NCBI RefSeq assembly: GCF_045679555.1
Contig: NC_092110.1
Span: forward strand, 5,452,390 to 5,516,389
Source of the DNA: Salvelinus alpinus
Taxonomy: Eukaryota; Chordata; Actinopteri; Salmoniformes; Salmonidae
Reading direction: 5' to 3'
DNA: 64,000 bases
Of the stretch, positions 22,101 through 37,100 are shown one piece after another. The notes below the pieces were generated by a model, which worked only from the letters and a program-made list of their open reading frames with translations, did no database searches and was not told the origin of the DNA. Position 1 is the first letter of the stretch; the number at the start of each line of letters is the position of its first letter. The translations under genes and the position numbers were made by a program.

Positions 22101-25100
22101 AAATCTAAGCCATGAAAAAGTTCTTAGACACTCTACTTCCCTCATATTAATTTCCATGAATCAGTCAAGTTTCATTACCAAAGACAATGATTCAGACGGT
22201 ACGACAAAGATCCCCTCAGAGTCCCAGTTAAGTCAGAGCATTCGAAAGAAAGTGAGAGACGTGCAACTGAAACATGGAATAACTGATGTTGACAAGGGTC
22301 TGGATGCTTCTGGCTGTGCTGTCATAACAGCAAATGATCAAGCAAGCGTCAATTCTGGTGCTGCATCTTTCATTGTAAAAAGCCATGAGATCAAATTAAG
22401 TCTGGCATTGAACAACCAAGGGCAACCTGAATACATCAACAAACCTGTACTGCTACCAATGGGACATTCTTCAGGGTCTACTTTCACTTCCACCATACCC
22501 AAAGAATGTTTAGTTTCTCAAGGGAAAAGGTTGGAAAGAGATGCCCCTTTTCCACATATGGGGAACATAAAGAAACAAACAGGTCCTGAGAAGTATCATC
22601 CTCATCTTAACTGTCTTGGTAATGATGATAAACAAACTGTCAACCAGGCTGGTTCACCTCAGCAAACCCTGAAACCTAGTGCTCTACAACCTCTCCAGAA
22701 CTGCCAAGGAACAATGTCCTTAGTGACTACGCCACCAAATAAGGCCTTTGCACATTTAAGGGACATCATAATGGATTCAGAGGTTCAAGGCAAAACCAAG
22801 AACCAATGCAAATTGATCTCCCCAACATGTGCAGGTGGACAACTTGATCTAAAGGATCGTGATCGGCATGCAGCTGTAGATTCCCTCTCTAACAAAGGCA
22901 GACTTCAACGTACACCGGAAGACATTGACAAGCAATACAGCAGTCAAATAGAGTCAAATAATCCACAGTCTGTCGATGCTATAAAAACTGTGACGGTCAG
23001 TCTTCACTGGGACAATTTATGTGAATCACAGAAGCTAGAGGAGAAAGAGGTCAGAAAAGAGTTCCAAAAAGACACTCCTTATGCCACAAATCTCAGTAAG
23101 GAACTACCACAGTCAAAGTGCTCATCTGAAACTCAGGTAGACACATTTCATAACACTTGTGTAACTGTCGATCCTGATCCTAAAAATAAACTTCCCAGTG
23201 TAAAACACAACAAATGCCATATTGAAAAATGGCTGAAGGCTCAGTGCAATGTGAGAAACTTTGCCTCGGACAATACCAAAGATTGCCAAATGACAAACAA
23301 TGAAGAGGGGTCAATGACAGAAAAACCACTGACAAAGTCTCCTGTAACCTTGTTTGACGTACCAAGTGAAATGAACAGTAATGGATCTTCTACATCCCAA
23401 ATAACACAGGGAAGTAGTGATGCTAATATGAAGATATTGGGTGACATTTGCGGAGATATCATGTCCAGAAAGGGAAATAACAAAACATCTAATTTCAGGC
23501 AAGCCCATCAGTTCAGTGGTAGTAGTGTTGTTCATTGCAAAAAGGGAACGTCCAAGAGGTTCAGAAGGTCCAAAGTCCAGGCACCTCCTAGCTCATCCTC
23601 TGACTCCACACTCAAGTCTTCCTCAGACGAAGAACAGAAAATAATTCCCAGGTTGCATCGAAGCAGATCTTCATCAACAAGAATGAAGCCTGAATCTCAA
23701 ACTAATGGGAAATTAGAGGTCAGTCAATGCAATGGTGCAGCAATTCCTCCAGTGAAACGACAATCTCCACAGTCAAAAGACAATCACAATATGGAAGCTT
23801 GTACTGTCCAGACCCCGGGTGAATATGACGGTAAAGCTGGAGTTGGCGTCAGTTTGGGTAAGAAAGAACACAGCCCCAATGGACAATCAGCACATACTCT
23901 TGCAATGGAGAAAAGGGCCATTCGGGAGAAAATCATGTCTTCCAGTATCAAAGAAACTGAGATGTCACACTACACACCAAAGCCTCAGGATTCGCCAATG
24001 CATTTTGCCTCCAGCGACGTCAATCCCTTTGTTCACCAATGGCAAGAAGAAGAGCCAAACCAAAGGTGCTACAAGAACCAGGTGTTTGGAAGTGCTGCTG
24101 ACATATCTTGCAAATCCCCCATGCTGGATTCCACTGACAAACGCATCACTAGATGCTGCAGTGTCGACAACGGTTTAAACGTACAGAACTCTCCTTTCAA
24201 CTCCCACCTGAGCACTTACGCCAACAACAAGGTACTCTCCAGCACCCTGAGCAGCATGGAAGAAGATTTAAAAGGTCAAACGTCCCCCAAAGCCCATCTG
24301 AAAGGATGTACTAACCAAGCCTCTAGTATTGACGATCACAATCAACCACTGATCCGGACCATGAGTTGTAACTCTTCTTCTTGCAATGATGTATCTGGAG
24401 ATCCTGGTAACAGCTCTGGCCAGGTAGATGAGATCATGTTGGTCTACTCCTCAGAGCAGGAGTCTCAGTCTAATGGGTTTCAGAGTCCCGAAACACACAC
24501 CACATGTGACCACAGCACCCAGACAACCATGACTCAAGAAACCACGACTAAGACAACGATCAACCATAGTGATCAACAGAGGAGAAACAACCATCACAGA
24601 CGGAGCAGCACTCAGGTACCAGTGTTGCAGAAGAATACAGAGGTCAGTAGAAAGACCACCACATGGGCCAGCCTTCAAAACATGTCTGAGCATCTCTCTC
24701 AGCTGATACACAATACTTCCGATCTTCTGGGAAATGTTCAGGATATGAGGTCTGGCGATAGCTTCAGACATAGTCCGATAAGAAATGTTAAATCTTCATC
24801 TCATCTGTACTCCCTCAAAGATTGGACCAAGAGAGACTGCTCAACGCAAACTGCAGTAGATATTGGGATCCAGACTGAAACTTCAACAACCATTCAAGAT
24901 GAAATGTTTATCCACCAAACTCCGTCCACGGAGAGGTCCAAAGCTCATGAAGTTAATGTGATAGTCAAAGTGATTGGCTCAGAAGTTCTTAATGTGTCAC
25001 AAGAGAAAGAGCTCCCCCTTCAACATCAACTCAAGAACAGGCCAGATGATAGGATTCAGAGCATTCCTGACCTGCGACTCAATGGCTCCACTGTTAACCA

Positions 25101-28100
25101 AAGGTATATCTTGGAACCAGAGCGTGTCCCTGACAAAGTGCCTTCTCTGGAGACTGTTGTCCAACGTCACAGCCATTCAAATCCTGCCGTTCATTGTAGA
25201 AGCAATGAGGACTGCAAACCCGAGAGAGTGTCCTTCTCCAAAAGCTTGGGAGTCTCTGAAGTCTGCAATAATTTGTCAGAAATACTCAGACCAGAAAGCC
25301 GTAACGTCTTGAGAAGGAGTGACCCGGGAATAGGCTGTATAAAACAAGCGAGCTCCACAGATCGTGCGTGCTCACCCATTCTCACTGTAGGTCCTAGGGC
25401 TGGTTCCAACCAGAGCAGTAGAATGTCTTTACAGACTCTCAAAGAACAACAGAAGTTTGAGATGCAAAATAGAAGTAAAGAACACATTTCGCACCGAAAA
25501 GAGTGCCAGTCAACACCTTGTTTAAATTTCAGCGAACAGAAAACATGCATATCTTTCACAAAGAATGATAAGATATCAGGACATGACTCCCTTCATCTTT
25601 CTGGGAAGCCTTGTGATATCTCCACCACAAAATCAGCGGGATCAATATCTCACGAGAATGTGAGTGCCCTCAGCAATTCAAGCCCAAAAGGGTCTGATGG
25701 ACACTCAGAAAGTCTTAGTTCATCCATTGATAAATACATCCACAATGAAACCAGAATTGTCAGCCACGAAGAAGAAGGGGAAATGAGCACATGGCACAAA
25801 ACCAGCCAAAGTCCAAGATGTTCTCTTCCTTCTGTTCTATGCAGTAATGGAGTCACTTTACGGAACCACACCTCTCTCACCTTCAGGCAGACTGATGTGT
25901 CCAAACAGGAGGAGAAATCCATCTCTTCTTTTGGAGATCAACTAAGCCACAGGAGACATTCAATAGATTACCACCACTGTAGACCATCAGAGGGCCCAGT
26001 AGAGTGCTTCTGTGGTGCTTATGATCATTCCCCTCTCAGTGACAACACCATCCAGGTTCAGGAGGATGACATGGTGTCATTGGCCCCAAGTGAGTGCAAC
26101 ACAGACGTCCTTGTGAACATCAACCCAGTCACCCACACTTCCAACTTCCAACACCAACACTCCCCACAGCAGCGAGATTGCCAGTGTCTCCCTGAGGACC
26201 TACCGGTGCACAACAAGTTTACCAACTGGTCCGGTATCAGCCAGCATCCATCTGACAGAGGACAGATTAGTAGTTCAATGAAACCAGCCATATATCTACC
26301 CACTGGTCACAAAGCACAGAGGAACCAGACAGAGTGGTCCAGTCTGAGTCCAGAGTCCACGTTCCAGAAGATCAGGAAGACGAGGGAGATAGAGAGGCTG
26401 CGTAAGGAGCGAGAGCAGGTCATGGCTACAGTCCAACTGAACATGAACCCTCATCAGCTGACCGTGGAGCTGACTGAAGCAAAGCTACACTACGGTCTGG
26501 GAGAGACGGACATGCTGTTGAAGATCCTAACATCTGGAGGAACCAAGGAGGAGGAACCATCCGCTGTCCCTACTAAACAGCAGCTCTATGACCGGTAAGG
26601 CTAGAAATGGCCCTATGTATGTGATTAAGGCTGAAAAAGGCCTTATGTATGTGATTGTCTTGATATTATGTTGTAATTAGATAACTATACAATTTTAGTT
26701 TTTTTACATTTATGTTCCTCTTGTTTCAGGCACCGGAGCAGCATCGAGGGTTTGAGGCAGGAGAGGGACACTCGGCTTCAGAACTGTCGTCGGGCTCGCA
26801 GCCTCAGCCCCAGCAAACATAACTACCCCCATTCCCCTCCTCAATCCCGATCCCCTTCTCACCTCCGATCCCCTCCTCAAAAAGCCATATCCTCCTCCAG
26901 GGTTTCAACCTTGCCTAGCCAACGCAGAGAGTACCTCCAACAGCTCCGCCAAGAAGAAATGGAAGGCAGTAGGTAAGACAGGATCCAGACCAAGTTATAT
27001 TTGTTTTGTGCTAAATTGCTCAACAGTTTTCAATGTCCGATTATTTATTCTCTGTCGTAAAGAGGGTTATATCTGTGGATTCATTTATCAATTGATTGAT
27101 TGTAAATCTGTCTTTCCCCAGGATCCCAGATCCACCCAGAGGAGAGGGTCATTGTCCCTCTGAGATAGAGCAGCTGCTGCGTGACTACGGCCGTGCCCGT
27201 GAGGAGGCCAGGACGGAAATAGCGCATGCAAGGGAACGGCTCCGCGAGAGGACAGAGCAGGAGAAGAGACGTCTCCAGCAACAGGCTCTGTCTCAGGTGG
27301 TCAAGGTTAGTCACAGCAAGAAGTCCTAGTTTCACACTCCATAGATAGTCGAAAGCCTCAAGATGTATTCAGCATATTTTTTTCCATTAATTCTATAATA
27401 AAACCTTTCAGTCACCTCCCTCCGAATCCATCCCTGTCAAAATAAAGGTTAAATAACCCTGGTCAGGGATTAATATTGCACCATTCCTGTTAGTAGAGAC
27501 CTTGAGGAGTAGGAATATGAAAATAATAGTGAAAATGCAGTAAAAAAGGACGGTGGCCTATAAGAATAAGGTATTTAAATTTTTTTGAAAATACTTATTT
27601 TGGTAAAAGATGCGATTGAATTGCTGACAACACATTATATTAGGCAACATACATTGGTTAATCCACATTTCATGTGGTCAATTAACCAATATTCCGACTT
27701 AAGGTCGCCTATAAAATAATGCCTATAATAGTAATAAAAAACTGCACTTTGTCATATATTATCTCAACATGTAGTCTGAAGATGGTGGAAGAACCTGGAT
27801 CATTTGAAATTGAAGAAAAACTATTTTGAGGAACATTGCACTATACACTACCTGAAAACACATTAATTGATATAAAAAAATGTAAGGTATTTTTTTTTAA
27901 ATAATTTTTTAACTGCATTGTCAGTTGGGGCTTGTAAGTCAGCATTTCACTGTAAGGTCTACACCTGTTCTATTCGGCGCATGTGACAAATAACATTTGA
28001 TTTTATTTGAATATTCATGTTTGGACACACAAAATTACCATAATTTGTAAACATTTGACATCAGTCCTTATTTCACAATGCTTACCTACCTAAAAAGCCA

Positions 28101-31100
28101 TTGAAGCAGACCTAAAGTATATCTTTTTTTAGATTGTTGAAATTGGTGAAAATGCTATGCAAATGTTCTGACCTTCTTTTGACATATCAACCGCCTGGTA
28201 GAGAGCTCTGTTATTTCCAAAATAAACATCAAGTTGGGGAAAAAAAATAGATTGGAAGTTCTTATTTGAGTTACGAGAATGGCTTCCCAAGAAAAACTTT
28301 CAAAATGTCTAATTAGAGGTAAAAAGCTCTCTACAAAAAAGGCAGAGATTGATTTCTTATTGCTCATGTTCAAATTTCAGCAACAGGAGGTGATATCGTA
28401 TATAAACTAAAACAAAGAAATTATTCTGCCAGTACTCCTTAGACAATGCGAATCCAAAGGGGCTAAACTATAATTTTTCACTGTCCTCGTTTCTATAATG
28501 GTGTTGCCTTGATTTTTTGGGGGGTCTCTGCATCTCCTGATTCACAGACATCCAAATATCACCCATGTATATTTTGACATGGCCTATTGATTAACGAGAC
28601 ACACTATTTATATTTTTTATTTTGTGCTATAATTTACCATTTACCTTAAAACAATTATAATGATAATGTTTCATCTCAATGAGCCACTAGGCTATAAATA
28701 AAAGCTAAGTGCAATACAAAAAATGAAAGAAGCGAATGGTCACCTGAACTCTTATTTGAGTTGTTAGTAATAGGAATTTAAGGTGAAATAATTGTTTCAA
28801 TGTTTTTCAATGAGAGACAGTTAAAGGGATACATATATAAATACAATTGATTAGAAGGTTTTTTCATGAAAAGAACTCCCCTTATATTGAAAGACTTACA
28901 CTACATGACCAAAATTATGTGGACACCTGCTCATCGAACATTTCATTCCTAAATCATTGGCATTAATATGGAGTTGGTCCCTCCTTTGCTGGTATAACAG
29001 CCTCCACTCTTCTGGGAAGGCTTTCCACTAGATGCTGGAACATTGCTGCGGGGACTTTCTTCCATTCAGCCACAACAAGATTAGTGAGGTCGGGCACTGA
29101 TGTTGGGCGATTAGGTCTCGCTTGCAGTCGGCGTTCCAATTCATCCCAAAGGTGTTCGATGGGGTTGAGGTCAGGGCTCTGTGCAGCCCAGACAATTCTT
29201 TCACACCGATATCGACAAACCATTTCTGTATGGACCTTGTTTTGTGCACAGGGGCATTGTAATGCTGAAACAGGAAAGTGCCTTCCCCAAACTGTTGCCA
29301 CAAAGTTTGAAGCACAGAATCATCTAGAATGTAATTGTATGCTGTAGAGTTAAGATTTCCCTTCACTGGAACTAAGTGGCCCGAACCATGAAAAACAGCC
29401 CCAGACCATTATTCTCACTCTATCAAACTTTACAGTTGGCACTATGCATTCGGGCAGGTAGCATTCTCTTGGCATCCGCCAAACTCCTGCCATCCGCCAA
29501 ATTGTGAAGCGTGAATCATCCCTCCAGAGAATGCGTTTCCACTGCTCCAGAGTCCAATGGCGACAAGCTTTACACCACTCCAGCCAACGCTTGGCATTGT
29601 GCATGGTGATTTTAGGCTTGTGTGCGGCTGCTCAGCCATAGAAACCCATTTCATGAAGCACCCGACAAACAGTTATTGTGCTGACGTTGCTTCCAGAGGC
29701 AGTTTGGAACTTGGTAGTGAGTGTTGCAACCGAGGACAAACTATTTTTACGCTATTCCCATTCTGTGAGCTTGTGTGGCCTACCACTTCACGGCTGAGCC
29801 GCTGTTGCTCCTAGACATTTCCACTTCACAATAACAGCATTTACAGTTGACCGGGGCAGCTCTAGCAGGGCAGACATTTGACCAACTGACCTTTTGGAAA
29901 GGTGGCATCCTATGACGGTGCCATGTTGAAAGTTACTGAGCTCTTCAATAAGACCATTCTACTGCCAATGTTTGTCTATGGAGATTGCATGGGCTGTGCG
30001 CTCGATTTTATACACCTGTCAGCAACGGCTGTGGCTGAAATAGCCGAATCCACTAATTTGAAGGGGTGTCCACATCATTTTGTATATATAGTGTATGTTG
30101 TCCCCTGATCTGTGCTGTTTTCCTAAAACAGCTATCTTTCTTCTTCTCTGTCTACTGATGATTCATTCACATTTAGGATGACTTGCGGTATCGGACCAGA
30201 GTCAGCAACAGTACACTATGCACAGGGTCGAGTCTGAGCCTATCATCTGGACCAACCTCTGGCTACAACAGTGGCAACACAGCTCAGCTGAGGGATGGCA
30301 GGAGACCCTCACTGACACAGGAGGTACTGTACTAGTTTCTGAAGACATTTTTTGTTGCTTTTTTACGCCCAGGCACTGCACTTGGAAACGAGCCGGCTGG
30401 TTAAAACGGGCACACTTACAGTTATGTTGATGAATGTGCGCTGTCCCTGAAAAACGAAATGTTACGAAGTAAAGCCTAATGGTAGACCTACTGTAAACCA
30501 AACTTAAAGTAACTGTCCAGTGAAAATCTCACTTTTTAAAAGTTCATATTCTGTTAACTCAGACGCAAATATTGTTGGCCATACATATGGCCAAAGCACA
30601 AAGCATATGGCCAAAGCATAAATTGGAGAATATATATATTTTTAAACCACCTCAAACTTGTATCTGAAACAGACTGTTTAAAAAATGCTTGCTATTTTCT
30701 CATAGAGGATGATGTCATCCTCCTGAGGAGGATTAGCTGGCTAATCAGTGGACTACTCGCATGAATATTTTTAATGACCGGTATTCACCCACATCATTCT
30801 GTTGTTGAAGTACGCTGACACCATTCCAACACAGTAAAGCTGCATTGTAACATACAGTACCAGTCAAACGTTTGGACACAACCTACTCATGCCAGGGTTT
30901 TTATTCATTTTGACTTTTTTCTACATTGTAGAATAATAGTGAAGACATCAAAACTATGAAATAACACATATGGAATCATGTGGTAATCAAAAATGTGTTT
31001 AATAAATCTAAATATATTTTATATTTGAGATTCTTCAAAGTAGCCACCCTTTGCCTTGATGACAGCTTTGCATACTCTTGGCATTATCTCAACCAGCTTC

Positions 31101-34100
31101 ATTAGATCTAGCCTAGGCTACTTATTCATGTTCTTCAACATAAACTAGTCACAAGCTGCTTCTACTACAATTGGGATCATTTGCTTAAATCTTTTGACCT
31201 GAGAACTACAACAAAAACAGTAACTAAAAGGAATGGATGTCCTGTTCAGATTAAAATAATTGTGGGAAGTTAGTTGAATCAAGAGGCATTCGGCCATGGC
31301 ATTGTAAATCTTATTTTTTGGTTAGCTACAGTAGCTAGCTAACGTTAGCAGAATTAGCTAGCTACTTCTATTTTTTACATTTACATTTACATTTAAGTCA
31401 TTTAGCAGACGCTCTTATCCAGAGCGACTTACAAATTGGTGCATTCACCTTATGATATCCAGTGGAACAACCACTTTACAATAGTGCATCTAACTCTTTT
31501 AAGGGGGGGGGTTAGAAGGATTACTTTATCCTATCCTAGGTATTCCTTAAAGAGGTGGGGTTTCAGGTGTCTCCGGAAGGTGGTGATTGACTCCGCTGAC
31601 CTGGCGTCGTGAGGGAGTTTGTTCCACCATTGGGGTGCCAGAGCAGCGAACAGTTTTGACTGGGCTGAGCGGGAACTGTACTTCCTCAGAGGTAGGGAGG
31701 CGAGCAGGCCAGAGGTGGATGAACGCAGTGCCCTTGTTTGGGTGTAGGGCCTGATCAGAGCCTGAAGGTACGGAGGTGCCGTTCCCCTCACAGCTCCGTA
31801 GGCAAGCACCATGGTCTTGTAGCGGATGCGAGCTTCAACTGGAAGCCAGTGGAGAGAGCGGAGGAGCGGGGTGACGTGAGAGAACTTGGGAAAGTTGAAC
31901 ACCAGACGGGCTGCGGCGTTCTGGATGAGTTGTAGGGGTTTAATGGCACAGGCAGGGAGCCCAGCCAACAGCGAGTTGCAGTAATCCAGACGGGAGATGA
32001 CAAGTGCCTGGATTAGGACCTGCGCCGCTTCCTGCGTGAGGCAGGGTCGTACTCTGCGAATGTTGTAGAGCATGAACCTACAGGAACGGGTCACCGCCTT
32101 GATGTTAGTTGAGAACGACAGGGTGTTGTCCAGGATCACGCCAAGGTTCTTAGCACTCTGGGAGGAGGACACAATGGAGTTGTCAACCGTGATGGCGAGA
32201 TCATGGAACGGGCAGTCCTTCCCCGGGAGGAAGAGCAGCTCCGTCTTGCCGAGGTTCAGCTTGAGGTGGTGATCCGTCATCCACACTGATATGTCTGCCA
32301 GACATGCAGAGATGCGATTCACCACCTGGTTATCAGAGGGGGGAAAGGAGAAGATTAATTGTGTGTCGTCTGCATAGCAATGATAGGAGAGACCATGTGA
32401 GGATATGACAGAGCCAAGTGACTTGGTGTATAGCGAGAATAGGAGAGGGCCTAGAACAGAGCCCTGGGGGACACCAGTGGTGAGAGCACGTGGTGCGGAG
32501 ACAGATTCTCGCCACGCCACCTGGTAGGAGCGACCTGTCAGGTAGGACACAATCCAAGCGTGGGCCGCGCCGGAGATGCCCAGCTCGGAGAGGGTGGAGA
32601 GGAGGATCTGATGGTTCACAGTATCAAAGGCAGCCGATAGGTCTAGAAGGATGAGAGCAGAGGAGAGAGAGTTAGCTTTAGCAGTGCGGAGCGCCTCCGT
32701 GACACAGAGAAGAGCAGTCTCAGTTGAATGACTAGTCTTGAAACCTGACTGATTTGGATCAAGAAGGTCATTCTGAGAGAGATAGCAGGAGAGCTGGCCA
32801 AGGACGGCACGTTCAAGAGTTTTGGAGAGAAAAGAAAGAAGGGATACTGGTCTGTAGTTGTTGACATCGGAGGGATCGAGTGTAGGTTTTTTCAGAAGGG
32901 GTGCAACTCTCGCTCTCTTGAAGACGGAAGGGACGTAGCCAGCGGTCAAGGATGAGTTGATGAGCGAGGTGAGGTAAGGGAGAAGGTCTCCGGAAATGGT
33001 CTGGAGAAGAGAGGAGGGGATAGGGTCAAGCGGGCAGGTTGTTGGGCGGCCGGCCGTCACAAGACGCGAGATTTCATCTGGAGAGAGAGGGGAGAAAGAG
33101 GTCAAAGCACAGGGTAGGGCAGTGTGAGCAGAACCAGCGGTGTCGTTTGACTTAGCAAACGAGGATCGGATGTCGTCGACCTTCTTTTCAAAATGGTTGA
33201 CGAAGTCATCAGCAGAGAGGGAGGAGGGGGGAGGAGGGGGAGGAGGATTCAGGAGGGAGGAGAAGGTGGCAAAGAGCTTCCTAGGGTTAGAGGCAGATGC
33301 TTGGAATTTAGAGTGGTAGAAATTGGCTTTAGCAGCAGAGACAGAAGAGGAGAATGTAGAGAGGAGGGAGTGAAAGGATGCCAGGTCCGCAGGGAGGCGA
33401 GTTTTCCTCCATTTCCGCTCGGCTGCCCGGAGCCCTGTTCTGTGAGCTCGCAATGAGTCGTCGAGCCACGGAGCAGGAGGGGAGGACCGAGCCGGCCTGG
33501 AGGATAGGGGACATAGAGAGTCAAAGGATGCAGAAAGGGAGGAGAGGAGGGTTGAGGAGGCAGAATCAGGAGATAGGTTGGAGAAGGTTTGAGCAGAGGG
33601 AAGAGATGATAGGATGGAAGAGGAGAGAGTAGCGGGGGAGAGAGAGCGAAGGTTGGGACGGCGCGATACCATCCGAGTAGGGGCAGTGTGGGAAGTGTTG
33701 GATGAGAGCGAGAGGGAAAAGGATACAATTATATACAATACAAAAAAAAAGATACAATTTTTGTGATCAACTTTTTATTTAGTTTGTCATTTTTTTCAGA
33801 CGGGAGGTACAGGAATAACATTCAAAATAATATTAATTCAGATATGTTCATACATTCAGTTATAATATTTGCCTTTCATATTTCATACTTTACGGTACCA
33901 GTTGTTTGCCACTTGAAAAACAACACCAGCATCCTCCCTCCCCACCTGGAAACCATGTTTCCCACCTCTTCCCACCCGCTAACTTTGACAGTCCTAGTAG
34001 TTTGTTTTTGTCCGTATTTAAATAAACAAAAAAGAAATAAAAGAGCCTAATGAATTCTCTGTGTTGTTTTTGTCTGGTCCAAGGTCACTGGAGTCCCGGA

Positions 34101-37100
34101 TAATGGTATAAATGGGCTGAAGGTCAGGTCTCGCCCTCCCATCTGTGGTTCTCAGAGTGTGAAGACCCAGCGTGCCTGGCTCTCTGCCCAAGGTAAGGAT
34201 GGAGTGACTCAGTACCACCAGCCGCTTTCTTCATGCACAAGGCAGAGACCACATCTCTCCACTTCTGATGGTCTAAAGCAGGGGTGTCAAACTCATTCCA
34301 CGGAGGGCCTAGTGTCTGCAGGTTTTTGGTTTTTCCTTTCAATAAAGCCCTAGACAACCAGGTGTGGGGAGTTCCTAACTAATTAGTGATGTTAATTCAT
34401 CAATCAAGTACAAGGGAGGAGCGAAAACCCGCAGACACTCGGCCCCCCGTGGAATGAATTTGACACCTGTGGTCTAAAGCCTGTTTGGCAGCCTGGCATC
34501 AATTCCTTTATCAAATCAAATCACATTTTATTGGTCACATGCGCCGAATACAACAGGTGTAGACCTTACAGTGAAATGCTTACTTACAATGCAGTTTTAA
34601 GAAAAATAAGTGTTAAGTTAAAAATACAAGTAAACAGAGCTTCAACTGTTTTTCTTGTTTTGGGGCGTCTACGTTTGCCTCTTCCGCCTGGAGTCCCCCT
34701 GAGCCACTCTCTAATTCCTAATTTTCAACAAAACAATTGTAATATTTTGATTACTCATATTAACCATTAGCAGTGTTTCCTCTGAAAAAAAATCTTTTTT
34801 CAGTGGGGAGAAAAGGTAGCTGAATCTCAGCTATGGTGACTTTTTAAAAGGACGTTCTACTCCAAAATGAATGAAAATAGAATGATGCTGACACCATCTA
34901 AAATAGAATTTCCACCTCCAGAAATGAGCCCAATAACATATTGGTAAAACATTGGACCATGCATGTAGCCTATGCATGGTTCATATGATCAGGTATGCTA
35001 TTAGCAATAAGCATGATCACCTGTAGCCCAACTGATGCAGCATTATGGCTATAAACAAATAGGCTGAATCATAGGGTTGCCTATCTGCATTTACCCTATT
35101 GGGCTCATCATTAGCTAGATCTAAATGGGATATTTTAACTATACTGAACAAAAAATATAAGCGCAACATGTAAAGTGTTGGTCCCATGTTTCATGAGCTG
35201 AAATAAAAGATCCCAGAAATTTCTCTCACATTTTGTGCACAAATTTGTTTGCATCCTTGTTAGTGAGCACTCCTTTGCCAAGATAATCCATCTATATCAA
35301 GAATATGGTTAAACAGCACGATCATTACACAGGTGCAACTTGAGCCGGGGACAATAAAAAGCCACTCAAAAAACACAATGCCACAGATGTCTTAAGTTTG
35401 ACAGCGTGTTTCAGTTCCTGCCTATATCCAGCAACTTCGCACAGCCATTGAAGACGAGTAAAACATTCCAGGGCCACAATCAACAGCCTGATCAACTCTA
35501 TGCGAAGAAGATGTGTCGCTCTGCATGAGGCAAATGGTGGTCTCACCAGATACTGACTGGTTTTCTGATCCACACCCCTAACATTTTTTTTAAGGTATCT
35601 GTGACCAACAGATGCATATTTATATGCCCAGGCATGTGACTTCTATAGATTGGGGTCTAATTTATTTATTTCAATTGACTAATTTCCTTATATGAATTGT
35701 AACTCAGTAAAATCGTTGAAATTGTTGCATGTTGCATTTATATATTTTTTCAGTATAGTTAGCATCCTGTTGAATTTTAGGTCCCCAAAAAACTTGCATA
35801 AACACAGTGAATATAATGTAGGCTTACCTGTTAGGGTAACTTTGGGTGACCTGCCACCCACCTGTACTTTTCACAGAAACCACTTCATGTCGCATTTTCC
35901 CCCCCCCCAACACTTTCCCTGGTTGCCACTAGTCTCGCTCAACAAAAAATGTCATCTGTCTCATCACTATTTTTTAAGTCACTACAATTATAAAAAAAAA
36001 TTGTTGGTAGGTTGGTGTTTCACACCATTAAAACCGTTAAAGCTGTTTTCACCCGCGATTGCAAGAATTGTTGTCCATTGACTGCTTGTCAGAATATATA
36101 TTTCCCTCCCTATGGCACTCGTAACTTGAATGCACCTCGAGATGAATGTTTCTCTCGAATAGAACACAGCTCTAGCATCTTCAAAGTGTGCCTCGCCAGA
36201 AATATTCTTTCATGTTCCATATTTTGTGGCAGCGCCACAGCTGAAATGACTGCAGCGGAAACACTGCCATTCGTGTGTTTTTCTCCTGTGTCTTCTGTAG
36301 ATGTACGGCTGGAGCCCGGTGTGTCAGGGTCTGACCCTCTGATGTCATCCTCGCCGTCATCTCCCACAAGCCTACGCCCGCGCACAGCCTCCTTTGGCTC
36401 TGCCTCCTCTATGTCTACAGCCTATCAGGACCTCACATCCTGTCTGCTTGGCCGAGCTATGGCTGAGGTAGAATATGACGCTTCTCCATTAAAAGTAGAA
36501 CCTGTTCATCCTATTTCTGTGGCTTCTCCTCCTCGCCATCCACCAGTTACACAACCTTCAGCCATTGTTGTGGATGTACTGCATGCTCTGAATAATTATG
36601 TAATGTCAACATTATTTCTGTGAACATTGTGCAGAATAAACAGCTGTGCTGTTCTCACCTGTGCCTCCAGGTGCGCTTGGCTGCTGCTGGTGACATGGGG
36701 AACCTAGTAAGGGGGACGGCTGCTGCTGGTTGGAGGTGAGTTGCACTATGGTTTCTCCTCCCGTCATTTTCATAATCATTTGCAAAGACTTCTGAGAGAG
36801 CACATGGTTAACACTCCACATAACCCATATCATAACACATGACAAATGCTCATGCACCCGTATAAGTTATAAAGCATCAAAAAGTACACCATCAGGCTTC
36901 AAGTAAAGTGTTACCAAAACATGTTATACGCGACTGTAGGTACACAAAAATGAGATACTATGTTTTAACCACCTCCCTGTCCTCTCTCTTTCAGGTACGA
37001 GGGGCTAGAGCGAGGTGTCCAGGCCTTCTACAAGCCCTCCTCTAGTCCGTCAGTGCACTCCTTCCTGGGGGCGGTGGAGCTAGAGAGGCCCCTGGCCAGC

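Noticed and set aside
36012..36300. Extension of the exon at 36301 upstream as coding
   Set aside because: The segment between is AT-rich intron ending in TCTTCTGTAG; the phase with exon 34084-34192 is satisfied only by splicing at 36301.
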